64,000 nt of DNA from Ligustrum vulgare (lineage: Eukaryota; Streptophyta; Magnoliopsida; Lamiales; Oleaceae), in the NCBI GenBank assembly GCA_963555705.1, contig OY743170.1, positions 26,970,862 to 27,034,861 of the forward strand, written 5' to 3'. A model generated the notes under the pieces. That model made no database searches. It saw nothing but the letters and a program-made list of their open reading frames with translations, and was not told the DNA's origin. Positions 34,891 to 46,344 of the stretch are shown here, piece after piece; position 1 is the stretch's first letter, and the number at the start of each line of letters is the position of its first letter. The position numbers were made by a program, and so were the translations under genes.

Positions 34891-34908
34891 TCATTAAGGG
34901 GAGAAGAA
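34891..34908 (+). promoter_or_regulatory. Polypurine tract of the LARD-like element
   Basis: The text ttaaggggagaagaa directly before the LTR start TGTAATTCCCCG, preceded by ttccgagggcaaagttt, is the usual gypsy plus-strand primer context. Confidence 0.8.
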
Positions 34909-35343
34909 TGTAATTCCCCGAATTTCATCCTATTATTATATTATTAAATTATTCACACTAATGGGACCCACTTGAAATTCAAATAGAATTCTTTTATTTA
35001 TTTAACTTATTTAAATAGACCTATTCGACATTAAATAAGACTCTTAATTTAATTGACATAATATCAACGAAAAGTAAACAAGAATATTAAATATTACTTT
35101 AAGTAATTTTATCGATTAAATAAATCAATTATCGATTCCATAATTCGGAAGATATGAATTGAAGTATATGGAGTGTACTTCAAAGTGGAACTAAGAATTC
35201 GTCCTAACGTTGAAAAATAATAGACCAAGGTTAATTTTTAAACCTATTAATCAAAATAATAATTAAAGTAATTAATACACACACACACACACACACATAT
35301 TATTTATTAACGACAATTAAGTGTATAGTTTCGGGACTCGTAA

Positions 35344-38074
35344 TGTAACACCCCAAGTTCAAGAATCTTAACCTAGGTATGTTAACTTCCATTCACATTA
35401 ATTGCGGAATTTAAAACGTTTACACGACAAAAATGTTCATTTATCCATTATAAAATTTTACAGAAATTTCGACAGAGTCTCCTCTATAAACTGGACATAG
35501 CCAACCTGTAGAGGGACATCAAGACCATTTTACAAATTCAAAGCATCAATCACATCACAATCACATTCACCATCGCCAAAACCAATCCATTCATTTCCCA
35601 AACTCCTCAAGTATAAGATTTTCCAAAACATCATCAAACATTGACAATTGAAATAAAAGGTAATTTAACCTCTAATACGTTCCATACTTAATCAAAATAA
35701 CTTCAACCAAACCATTATCAATAATAATGAATGAAGAAATAAATTTAAATGATAACTCGAATGAATTTAACTTTATTAATTAAGGCGACAACGGGTACTG
35801 TCGGAGTCAGCCGCCAAGTGCTCCTCTCTGATCATCTAACTTTCATCACCTGAAATGTTGGGGAGGGATTGGGGTGAGCTAAAGCTCAGTAAGTAAACTG
35901 TATGCATGAATGCATGCTTATGACATGAATGCTTTAAAAATTCCATGTATGTATCCCCATTTATTTTACTTTCCAGAACTTTCAAACTTTTCAAACTTTC
36001 ACTTAACATTTCAAAACTTTCACTTCATTCCATCGTGAGCTCACTTGGTGTAACTTCTAGTCAATCAGAATACAGTGGGCAATGACTTATTTGGAACCAG
36101 ATTACATGCGCATTTCCACCGCAAAGCGGTTTAACATTCACTTTCCCACCGCAAAGCGGTTTAACATTCACTTCCCCACCGCAAAAGCGGTTTAACAGTC
36201 CACCGTAAACGGTTGAACATTCCGTCGCAAAGCGACTTAATTCGGGTACGCCGGTCCCCCGCGCCCCATTTCCCACTCGCAACTTTCATGAACTAGAAGT
36301 ACACCCATTCATTCTTTCAAAAACTTGGGATACATAACTTTTGAACAAACTTGCACCTTGATACATTTCTTTCATTTAAAACATTTGACTTCCCAATTTC
36401 GATCCCAATGCATGCTTCATGATGCAATGACATGATAATGTGCATGCTTGAACATTCTTCTCAATAACACATACTTTCATAACGTAAATGAAATTCATCA
36501 AGGCAAGTAGATTACAAGGCAGTCAGTTACACATTTCACATTTACATTCAACTTCTATAAAATAGGGGGAAGTTTACTTACCTGACGTCCTTAGCATTTA
36601 CCGTTATCTGAATTTGCAAGTGGAGGAGCTTCGACTGCCCGTGTCGTCAATGTACCAAAAGTCCTAATTATTCACATTCATCAATAAATATGACTCTCAG
36701 TTCACAAACACATGCGTTATTCATTTTAATACTAATCAAACATTGACTGAGATTAAAGCTTCAATTTAAACCAAACGTGACTTTACATAATAACCAAAAC
36801 ACATAAAACCATAATCGAAAGCAAATATTTAAACCATTCGACATAACATTTTAAGCTTAACTATTAAGGTACTTAAATCAAAACCAAAGTTTGAAAAAAA
36901 TGTACACGCCTTTACAATTTTCCCAAAATCTAGGATTTACAATTATTACTCACGTTCACACTAAAATTACAATTAAGTTAATTAAATTCCCAAATTTCAT
37001 AATCCTATACCAAAAACAGTTAACTAAAAAAATTCACAACTTTAACATTATACATTTACAATTGAAGTTTCAATAATTCATAAGGTTCCAAACAAACTTA
37101 TCAATTTGACAATCTATGATTTAGAATCTAAGCAAAAATCAAAATCTGGAATTTTAACTAAAACTTTGAATCTGAATTTATATATATATATATATATGAA
37201 TATACATACAATCTTAAAATTACATATGTAAATTTTCCATTACCAAATCTGAAAGGTGCATACACACATACATACGCCCCAATTCTGAGGTTAACAATTA
37301 AAATTCGAAATTTGACTACAACTCAATCTGAAAAATCTGAAACGTTCATATATATATATATACATACAACATATATACATCAATACATATAAACCCGTTT
37401 GTATGCGTGTAAAAAGGTGTGTTGTGTGTGTAAAAATTGGGTTCGGTGTGCGCAGTGTGCGGGTGGGTCGTTTCTCGCGTGTGTGGGTGCGCGCTCGAGG
37501 GAAAGGGGGAAGAGAAAAGGTAGATAGGGGCACCCTACCGTGATGGCGACCGGTGGTGAGGTGAGCGTTGCCGGCGAGAGAGTGAGAGAGATGCGTGACT
37601 GAGAGAACGAGAGGTGAGGGGCGAGACAGAGAGGGAGTCGGGTGAGAGATGGTGAGAGAGTGAGGGTTTAGGTTAGGTTTAATCTTTTGAATTTTACACT
37701 TCGGTCCCTCAATTCTCCTCCCATGCAATTCAGTCCCTTAGCTCCCATAATTTGGTAATTTAAGTCCAGACCCTCAAATAAATTTCCAAAGTGTCACCAA
37801 ACTTTTCTCAACTTCAATTTAATGCAATAAAATAGAAAATAGCATGTTTAGGAAGTAGAACAATTAATCACATAAATTACACGTAAACTATTAAAATAAA
37901 CAATTTAGAAACTTTTAATTGGTACATTGATCAAGACGGCATCCAAGTCCTTCCACTGCAAAATAATTCAAATTATTGACATTAAAAAATATCATTAAAT
38001 TTAAAATTTATAACATTAACATAATTATTACGTGAAATTTAAGGATACACGAAAAAATGAAAAGCGGTCTTACA
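35344..38074 (+). mobile_element. Solo gypsy-type LTR (TSD CGTAA)
   Basis: It runs from TGTAACACCCCAAGTTC to GCGGTCTTACA and is flanked by CGTAA on both sides (35339-35343; 38075-38079). The surrounding LTR sequence resumes after it as in the 5' copy. It carries a hairpin array (36118-36236), a GC-rich island with CT-rich text on the minus strand (37430-37640), and short AT/ACAT repeats. The 145-aa minus frame at 37291-37728 is Pro/Thr/Ser-rich and lies in that island; I do not count it as a gene. Orientation is inferred. Confidence 0.85.
36118..36236. repeat. Five tandem stem-loop units
   Basis: Units ACCGCAAAGCGGT (36118, 36148), ACCGCAAAAGCGGT (36178), ACCGTAAACGGT (36202) and GTCGCAAAGCGAC (36224) follow one another at 30, 30, 24 and 22 bp, joined by 'ttaacattcac'. 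Stem changes occur on both arms, so pairing is kept. Confidence 0.8.
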
Positions 38075-40557
38075 CGTAAATGCTTAGTTTAGTTATCTGT
38101 CCTGACTATTTGAGAATACCATCATGTAGAGCTCTAAATGACCTTTAAAATAGCATATGTTAGACACGTATACATGCTTGAAAAACTTAAATAATGAAAG
38201 TTGGTAATATGACATGTTAGTTTTAAACAGCCTATTTTTACGAGCCGTAACTTTTGATACAATTGACCATATTGCATTTTGACAAGAATATAAGGAACTA
38301 AACCGTGAGTATTTCATAATGGTATATTGGAAGTTCAGTTTTGATTGTAATAAAAGTAACAAAAATTAAAAAGAAATCAAAAAAGATAAAAATAAAATAG
38401 TTTTAAGTGGTAAATTTTGACGAGCTATAACTTTTATGTGAGGTATCGATTTTAGATCCAAAAATCTCATTATAAAGTACTCATTGAGAACTTCACATTG
38501 ACCCCAAGATCTCTCTATTACGACTTCTTATGACCTTATGATTTTTAAAGTCCTTTTGGAGAATTTAATAGTTATTGAGACTGAAAAAAAAAGTATAATA
38601 TTTTACGGGACTAAAAGAGAAAATAAAACAATTTATTTAATTGCATCTTGGTCCTTGATAAAACTATAAATATTCATCATTCAATTAAAAAAAAAAAAAG
38701 TCAGACGGAAAGACCCCGTAAGGGGGGTTCGGCCCCCTAGAGATTTTCGAGGGGGGTTCGACCCCTCCAATGGATAAGAGGGGGGGTTGACCTCCACTTC
38801 TTTCAGTAAGTAATTAACGTTTTATTATTATTTTTTATCATTATTATAACATATTATATATACTATTATATTAATAATAATATTATATAATATAATATAA
38901 TATAATAAGATTTATATATTAATGTTATGATTATTTAATTTTCTTATGATTTATAATAAAGCAAATAAATCCTTTAAAATATTGTGATCCAAATAATTAT
39001 TTCAGTTAAATATCTAATGGGAAATGGTCCACTTCAATTTTATTGGACCTTAATTTAAAATTTGTAGTTTAAATATAATATAATATCAATTGACTAAATT
39101 ATAGTTTATATATAATAGGGAAGGAGTGATGATTAATCTAGTTTGACTTCAAGTGAATTAGTGGTGCAAAATATTGAAGAATAAAGTTGCGAATTCTAAG
39201 ATAGCCAAGGAATAAGGTAAGTAAATTTCAACTATAATACAAAACATAATATTTATATTATTAAGTGCTGCTATATGATTATGTGAGATATATTTTTGGT
39301 GCAATATATGTGTGGAATATGATGTAGCAAATATTTGTACAAAATAAAAGCATGCGAGACATGATTTGATGATAAAAATATTATTAATGCACATGAATTT
39401 ATTGAAATGCCATATTATGTGATTATGATATATAATTGGTGTACAAAATATATTGTGGCATTCATGTGCACATGCATTGTGTGGACTTAGAAGAAGTCCT
39501 TCATAAAGAAAGAGATAATGTGTATATGAAGAAAGAATAATGTGGATAGTAGTAGAATCTCCCTACGAGTACCGTACTTTACTTCGTGTCCAAATATATA
39601 CATCTACTTGAGGCTCTCAACGGTCATTAAAGGTGGTCGAGGATGGGATTTTGGCTGTTCGATGCCGGTATACGGGCGGTGTCGTGAGGTTTCTTGATGC
39701 CTTGGGAATACCATTGTCATGCCGAACGTCGTATATAGTAGGTCAGGCCTAATTGATATAATATAATTCTCGGTGCAGTATCTTGAGTCTCGATGGGCGA
39801 CGGTGGATACAAACAGTGGAGTCTTGAGTCTCGGTGGGCGATGATGGGCCACGGGCATTGGAAGACGCATGTTATCAGCTAGATTGATAATTGAGCTCAT
39901 ACAGTAGAACATAGTGGGATTCGGACCCAAGTAGGAAATGCGGATAAATTGAGAGAATGAGAAGGTGTGAAGTTTGAGAGTGAGAACATTGTGAGAAAGT
40001 GAATCAACACTCATGCCCATGATCGTGCATATGTTACTTATTGAGCGTTAGCTCATTAGTTTTGCATTAAAGGTATGTGACAGTGGATGAATTGGAGATT
40101 GGTGTAAGCTATCAAATGATGGGACGATTGTGTACTATGTACCTGACCGTGGTTCATGGGTCTCTCACCAGGGAAACTGGAAAAAGGCAATTACTTTTAA
40201 GTAGTTTTATTCTATTTCAAAATAGTTGAATATTTTTAAATAGTTAATTCCCGTCTGTCTTCTGATGTCAACTCTCTATTCTTTGTTTTAAACATATATT
40301 TTATATCAACTTCTAACTATAATGTTTTTATATTATCGTTAGTTTATATTGTTTTTTTTCTAAACTAAAGTACAAAGTGAAATATCAAAGAGAAATATTA
40401 TTTTTAATACAACCAAATTATGCTTTAAAAATAAGAAGTTCAATTTATTTTTTCAGTCAGTTGATATATTACTATTTTTTCCATTTGAAAAGATAAATCA
40501 TGGGGGAAATAAATAAATGCATAAAAATTAAAAATGAATACGGAGCGCTACAAAACG

Positions 40558-41786
40558 AATGCATCCTATTTCCCTCAGTAAGATGGTGTTGCTCTAAGAA
40601 AAAATCGAACTATGAAAGAAATGATGAATGCAATGTTATTAAGTTCTGTGTTGCTTCAAAACATGTGAGGGAGAAGCTGTGTCATCAGTTACATAACTTC
40701 TAAACAAGGTACCCTAAAAGAAAGAGGAAAAGAGCCACTCTTAGTTATGGAAAGGAATGAAGTCTTCATATATATACATATGAATATAGGGGTGCTTTTC
40801 CAAAGTGGTCGTACGTATGCCAATGAAGGTAAAAATATATCTTAAAATTGTTGATTGTATTTTAATTGGATGTGCAAATAACAGTAACGCTTATTGATTT
40901 CTCGTGCATTAATCTAAAATCCTAGACATACAAAAAAAATATCACAATGGAATCGAGAAACGATTCATTCTTTGAAGATGTATTTTCGTATAAGTCAAAA
41001 GAGGAAGCAAGATCTTCAAAATGGACATATGAGACAAACAAAAAAAACTTCTTGGGGCCACTGGGGCGTCTCCCGGTCGAAAGCGCCAGGGCCTCGTGGG
41101 ATTAGTGGGGGGTGGGGCCCCCGATACCCTCGGTTATCAAAAAAAAAATGGACATATGAGACAATGGTTGGAAATAGTCATGACCAAGAACTAGAAGAGG
41201 AAGCTGAGATTGAAACAAGATGAAGACAATGAGAAAGGACAAAAAAATCTTATGGTCCAGATTTTCTGTCTTGTATGCTAGAAACAAAAATTCAAAGATT
41301 CAAGGAATATGTGTCTTCATAAGGGCCTCAATGAAAAGAGGCTATTAAAAGTGAAATAGATTACCATTTTGAAAAATTATACCTGGAAGATCGTGGATCT
41401 TCTCTCGGGGAGACAAACCATTAGGCTACAAATAGATTTTGAAAAGGAAAATGAAAACAGGTGAAACCACTGATATATATATAAGGTCGGATTAGTAATT
41501 AAAGGTTACAAACAATAAGAAGCTTGATTACTTCGGTAATATTCTCTAATGACTAGAATAACATCCATTAAGATGATATTTGTGATTGCAACTCTGGGAA
41601 ATATTTAAGTACATCAAATGGATGTTAAAACTACATTTTCAAATGAAGGTTTAGAAGAGATAATCTACATGGAACAATCTAAGGGTTTTCATCATAGGGG
41701 CATGAAAGGAAAGTCTGTAATTGATGAAGTCATTGTATGACTTAAAGCAAGCACCCAAAACCTGACATGAAAAAATTTATCATGTC
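40558..41786 (+). pseudogene. pol: Ty1/copia integrase end and RT start
   Basis: Directly after the second AAACG the copia frame continues: GVALRKNRTMKEMMNAMLLS, where family members have GVAERKNRT; the catalytic glutamate is replaced by leucine. Then SVRWCC-like decayed text, CIFIGYAN-like residues near 40855 and a linker SRNDSFFEDVFSYKSKEEAR, cut by a SINE. After it come GNSHDQELEEEAEIE and RT pieces ENYIFK, NLHGTI-type and SKHPKPDMKKFIMS. It is cut at 41786 by a solo LTR and resumes at 47042. Confidence 0.8.
41021..41163 (+). mobile_element. SINE (5'-truncated) with 16-bp TSD
   Basis: ATGGACATATGAGACA occurs at 41021-41036 and 41148-41163. Between them is a GC-rich body (cgccagggcctcgtgggatt, gatacc..ggttatc) ending in an A-run. 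A poly(A) end plus long, identical flanking repeats is the mark of target-primed insertion. No clear A box is left, so the head is probably truncated. Confidence 0.8.
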
Positions 41787-42311
41787 ATTATATAATATAG
41801 ATTTAAAAACGAGAGGTTAGAGTTTCTCTTTTCTTGTGCTAGTAAGAGAATAATGAATTAGGACATAAATTAAATAACATAATTAATTAATTCTACAAAT
41901 ATCAAACACTTGTTAATTAATTAGTTCTAATTACATTCATCTAGTTCTCCCATTGTGTGTGACCCCTTAGGTTCCCGATCACTATGTCAAACAACATTTA
42001 TTATTATCTTGATCCAATGAAAATAAGATTAATTAAAACTCTCATTTTAATTAATCATTAATTCTCCTGGATTAATTAATTCACATTCATTGTCCCAGAT
42101 TGACGTCTAGCAATGTGTCACGTGGTGTCACAAAACCAAACTTGTTCGTTTATCGTGAAACTACAATCCCTTCATCAATATGCTCCGATGAATTATGAGA
42201 TATGGAAATGTATCGATCTCGTTCATTGATCATATCTTTTACTTTGCTCTCAGTCAATAAACGTCGAAACAATTTTCCACTATATTAATTCACCTTGGCC
42301 AAGGAATTTAA

Positions 42312-43114
42312 TGATACAATTCGAGACGCATAAAATTAACGCCAGAAAGTTACGAACCCAGGTTGTGAATGGACGGTGGAATCTTGACCCAATATTCACG
42401 ACGCGAAGATCAACGATGAGGAATAAAGAACCAAGACTTTCTAAATGCCACAAGGATATGTCCGACTTCCTTGATAAGTTCCTGATTTTAAACGCTAAAA
42501 ATACTCTCACGAATATTTGATAAGTTTAGGATGAACGCCACAAGAAATAATTCTTGATTAGCTCAAAGAAAATATAGGAATCAACCTATAAATTTTATTG
42601 AATCCTTAATAAAAACAGTTAATCAAGTCAAAATTGTTTTTACAATGAATGAAAAATAACATATAAATAATGAAAAATGACCTAACAACTAAGGTAGCTG
42701 CTAATGGGCTCAAAATAGAATTCTAATTAAACTAAAATAACAAAAACTGAAAAGGAAATAAAAATCCTCGCAAAATCTAGCTGCATCTTAGTTACGGCCG
42801 TGAATGGCAATCTTACGACCGTGAATGGCAATCTTACATCCGTAAATGACCTTCTGTTTAGCTGCTAATGGGCTCAAAATAGAATTATAATAAAACTAAA
42901 ATAACAAAAACTAAAATAACAAGCATTCTTACGTCCGTAAGGAGTGTTTGATGGAATTCTTCGTTTTGCCCGAGAGAAAGTTACGGATGTAACATTCTTG
43001 ATTTACGGCTGTGAATTTGATTATGGTCTTTGAACTTTGCCCCTTTGACAAGGCTTGATCCGTTCGTCTTCCCGACTCGACTTCTCCGTTGAGCTCCTAT
43101 CTCGGATTACATTA
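42312..43114 (-). repeat. 3' LTR of the minus element, with palindrome motifs
   Basis: Motifs start at 42792, 42813, 42833, 42929, 42981 and 43003 in plus view (spacings 21, 20, then 22 for the last pair). A 27-bp phrase 'gctgctaatgggctcaaaat' is duplicated at 42709 and 42859, which has disturbed the array. Confidence 0.85.
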
Positions 43115-43391
43115 TCCCCCTTCTCTTGAAGAGGATTTGACCTCGAATCAAATTCTGGCCTACTTTTCAAACACTTTTTTGCTCTTGGGGCCTTGATGTA
43201 AAACTGCTCCATCTGGATCGAATGGAAATTTATTTCTTCCCATTAATAGGATCAACCAGCAGTGCTTTGTAACTTGGGATATACGGATGGATGGAATCAT
43301 AAACTCCCCTGGGCATAGTTTGTGTTGCCCAAATTCCCAAGTGCAATTAACATGTAAGAAAGAATTAAATAAAATGTGGAGGAAAATGTTA

Positions 43392-44305
43392 TGATGAGTT
43401 CCGGAGTGGCTCGACGAACGTTGACCCGTTGCACGTGCACGTAGGACCAATAACGAGGCAAAGGGCCAAAAGAATCAAGCAGGCAATGCAAGGATTCATG
43501 CAAGCATGGATGGATGAGTGCTTGAGTGCAAAGACCTCATTTACGTTGGATAACAAAGTGGAAGAGGATCCAAAGTTATTACAATGCATTTGGATCAAGG
43601 AACAACAAGAAAATTGGGCAGCAACTGATTCACGGCCGTAACGCCCAAAAATTACGGTAGTAACAGATTCACGACCGTAAAGCCCAAAATTACGGCCGTA
43701 ACACTACTATGGCGAAATTAAGCACAAGAGGACTTACGGCCGTAAACCCAATCCTCACAGCGGTAACTAAAATATTGTAACTTTTAATTTTGTTCAGAAG
43801 GTCTCTTACGGCCGTATAAGGAATTGTCACGGCCGTAAAACATGTTTTGATTTTTAGACAGTAAGACACTTACGGCCGTAAACTTAAAAGTTAAGGCCGT
43901 AACTGGGCGCCGCAAATTAAACCTAGTTTAGGCGTTTTAGGTTAGTTTTAATTCTAGTTTATTTAGGTTGTTTTATTTTGTTAGCCTATTTATAGGGCTT
44001 CATTCAGCATTGTAAAACACAACTTTATTCTTGAGATTAATGATATTGAAGGTAAGATTTTCCCTTAATTTTCTTCTTGTTCTCGTTGAACAAATTTGAA
44101 CTTATCAAAGGATTTGACAACCTTTGTGGCGTTCCCCCTTTGTGGTTCTTATCTCCGCATCGTAACGGGTTTTGGGTTTAATATACCCATAGTTCTTGCG
44201 TCGTGAGGTCGGGGTTGTATTGTTACCGTCTACTATCTTGGATTTTAGAACTTTCCGGCGTTTAATTCCGCGTGTTCTTGGTGATCCCCGTATCGGATCA
44301 CATCA
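43392..44305 (+). mobile_element. Solo LTR, paired-palindrome family (TSD TGTTA)
   Basis: It runs from TGATGAGTTCCGGAGTGGC to CGGATCACATCA with TGTTA on both sides (43387-43391; 44306-44310). It is the cleanest LTR of the family. It contains the 70-codon frame GPITRQRAKRIKQAMQGFMQ (43429-43641), which is the C-terminus of the polyprotein encoded within the LTR, then ten palindromic motifs, then the tract ttgtaaaacacaactttatt. Confidence 0.92.
43630..43902. promoter_or_regulatory. Array of five paired palindromes
   Basis: Motif starts are 43630/43652, 43669/43690, 43734/43755, 43806/43827 and 43870/43891: spacings 22, 21, 21, 21 and 21 bp. Pairs recur every 39-72 bp. Consensus is TTACGGCCGTAA, with the degenerate copies keeping position. 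Confidence 0.8.
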
Positions 44306-45508
44306 TGTTATTTTCTCCATGTACAAGGTATAGATCCTTATACTCGTGATACAACACTCCCACTTCTTCTTTTCGCACCATGAGACTCTTCTCTTCACCT
44401 ACAACATTCATTTTACTTTCTTGCTCATTCTCTTCTATTTCTTTTCTCTCAAGCCCAACTACATCTTCTAACTCCACAGTTTGATCAACATTTTTATACA
44501 CTTCCTCATAGCTACCCAAATGTGGATATTCGAATTCAAAGCTCAAAATTTGAACTTCTACCCCAACTTCCAATTCATTCCTCTCATCATCAACAATTTC
44601 ATTCTTAATCACTTCCTCACTACCTAACTCCTCCTTTTCTCATCAAATTTTGGAGTCAGCTCAACTACTTTCAATTTTTTATCTTCCACAAAATTCGGAG
44701 TTTGTACAGCTAACTTCAATTCTAGCTCACCTTGCTCCTCCTCAACGTTCTTAACCTGAGGCTCTACTATACTATATTTTTCACTCCCATTTAACCATTT
44801 AACCACAACCTCTATTTTTTCCTCTTTCTTTGGAAATTTAGGCAATTTTTTTCATTTTGCCTCCCGTTCACACCTCATTCTTTTCTCATAAATTTCTTTT
44901 TGAATCTTCAAAATCGCCTTCGGATCAATCTCCGTTCCCCTCTTAACCTCAATTTCATCTCTAGGTTTATGATCATGCTTATATTGCCTCTCATCATTAA
45001 GGCTTGTTCGAGATCGTTCCTATTTCAATTTAGCCATTTTTTCATCTAGTTTATCCAACCTTTCAAAAACCTCAACACCCAATCCTTATCGTTAACCCTC
45101 CTAGAAGAAATTTTTTATTGAAAACTGGACACTGTGGAATGTAAGAAAAAGTGGAATTGAATAAAATATTTCAACACGAGACTAAGGAATGGGTTTAGGA
45201 ATTATTTGTGAATTCTGATTTTTTTTTTTTTTTTTATATATAAATCCAGAATTCCATTACAAGTGTGATGAAACAAACGGAACTGAATTTGAATAAGAAT
45301 TGAAAGAAATAAACATTTTTTGAAATTTCGTTGGAATTTTTTATGAATCAAAAACAGGAAAAATTTTACTGGCCTGAAGAACATGAAGAACAAGAAAACT
45401 AAAAAAAAAATGACTCAACAACAAGATATGGATAATTCTTATGGCGGGCTCGATGATAAACATAAGAATTAAACTAGGATAGAATAAAAAACTTGAATTC
45501 AGAGTCTA

Positions 45509-45521
45509 GCTCTGATACCAA
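45509..45521 (-). promoter_or_regulatory. Primer binding site, minus strand
   Basis: The reverse complement is TTGGTATCAGAGC, the standard initiator-Met tRNA complement, directly next to the LTR at 45523. Confidence 0.85.
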
Positions 45522-45522
45522 T

Positions 45523-46344
45523 TAATACGATTTAAAGATGCGCAAAATTTAATGTCGAAAAGTTCCGAACCCAGGTTGTGGATGGACGGTTGAATCTTGA
45601 CCAATATTCATGATGCGAAGATCGACGATGCAGAATAAAGATCCAAGACTTTCGAAACGCCACAAAAATCTGTTCAACTTCATTGATAAGTTCCTGATTT
45701 GAACGCCACAAATACTCTCGGGAATATGTGAAAAGTTCGGGGTGAATGCCATAAGAAATAATTATTGATAAGTTCGAAGAAATATGTAGGAATCCACCCA
45801 TAAATTTTATTGAATCCTCAATAAAAACTGTTTAATCAAATCAAAGCTGTTTTTACAATGAATGGAAAATAACATTTAAATAATGAAAAATGACCTAACA
45901 ACTAAGGCAGCCGCTAATAGGCTCAAAATAGAATTCTAATTAAACTAAAATAACAAAAACTGAAAATGAAATAAAAATTCAACTAAGGCAGCCGCTAATA
46001 GGCTCAAAATAGAATTCTAATTAAACTAAAATAACAAAAACTGAAAATGAAATAAAAATTCTCGCAAAATCTGGCCGCGCCTTAGTTACGGTCGTGAATG
46101 GCAATCTTACGGCCGTAAATGACCTTCTGTTTAAGAGTTACAGCCTTAACGAGCATTCTTACGACCGTAAGGAGTGTTTTCTAGAATTCTTCATTTTTCC
46201 CTAGAGGAAGTTACAGTCGTAACATTCATGGCTTACGACCGTGAATTTGATTATGGTCTTTGAACTTTACCCCTTTGACTCGGCTTGATCAGTTCGTCTT
46301 TCCGGCTTGACTTCTCCATTGAGCTCCCATCTCGGATCACATCA
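45523..46344 (-). repeat. 5' LTR of the minus element, with palindromes and an 81-bp duplication
   Basis: Palindromic motifs start at 46086/46107, 46138/46159 and 46211/46233 (spacings 21, 21, 22). The segment 45900-45980 is repeated exactly at 45981-46061, a recent tandem duplication not present in the partner LTR. Confidence 0.88.

Larger units (their letters stand above)
17790..40552 (+). mobile_element. 22.8 kb LARD-like LTR retrotransposon (TSD AAACG)
   Basis: Both ends are flanked by AAACG (17785-17789; 40553-40557), and the copia integrase frame resumes immediately after. The 5' LTR (17790 to about 23304) is followed by a primer site TGGTACCAGAGC; the 3' LTR (34909-40552) is preceded by a polypurine tract aaggggagaagaa. 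Without later insertions each LTR is about 2.9 kb. The internal region, stripped of nested elements, is several kb long and I find no gag, protease, RT or integrase in it. Long LTRs plus a large non-coding interior is the LARD layout. Lineage by primer site and tract is Ty3/gypsy-like. Confidence 0.85.
34909..40552 (+). repeat. 3' LTR of the LARD-like element (contains a solo LTR)
   Basis: It starts TGTAATTCCCCGAATTTC and ends GGAGCGCTACA. A 2.73 kb solo LTR (35344-38074) interrupts it; without that it is about 2.9 kb and aligns with the 5' LTR end to end. The GC-rich part near 38710-38800 (ggggggttcgacccctcc) is better preserved than in the 5' LTR. Confidence 0.88.
43115..45115 (-). pseudogene. 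K/E-rich gag-like open frame of the minus element, split by a solo LTR
   Basis: On the minus strand the frame shows ERSRTSLNDERQYKHDHKPR, IDPKAILKIQKEIYEKRMRC, VVVKWLNGSEKYSIVEPQVK, LEVGVEVQILSFEFEYPHLG and YHEYKDLYLVHGENN, then after the solo LTR CTWEFGQHKLCPGEFMIPSI and QVTKHCWLILLMGRNKFPFD. Removing the solo LTR and one TGTTA restores the frame. Stops lie near 44618 and before the purine tract. It is not RT, protease or integrase; a charged, coil-prone packaging protein is plausible but unproven. Confidence 0.6.
42312..46344 (-). mobile_element. Non-autonomous gypsy-type element (TSD TTTAA)
   Basis: LTRs at 42312-43114 and 45523-46344 share their ends and the TTACGGCCGTAA arrays. Both flanks are TTTAA (42307-42311; 46345-46349). 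The reverse complement of 45509-45521 is TTGGTATCAGAGC, a perfect Met-tRNA-type primer site beside the right LTR, which sets the minus orientation. The interior encodes one gag-like K/E-rich frame and no RT or integrase. A solo LTR of the same family (43392-44305) lies in it. Confidence 0.88.

Noticed and set aside
36118..36236. CRISPR-like array
   Set aside because: Repeats with short linkers, but linkers are near-identical and the genome is a plant; it is a tandem hairpin repeat.
37291..37728. 145-codon minus-strand frame
   Set aside because: It is Pro/Ser/Thr/His-rich, lies in the GC- and CT-rich island of a solo LTR and shows no domain; open by composition.
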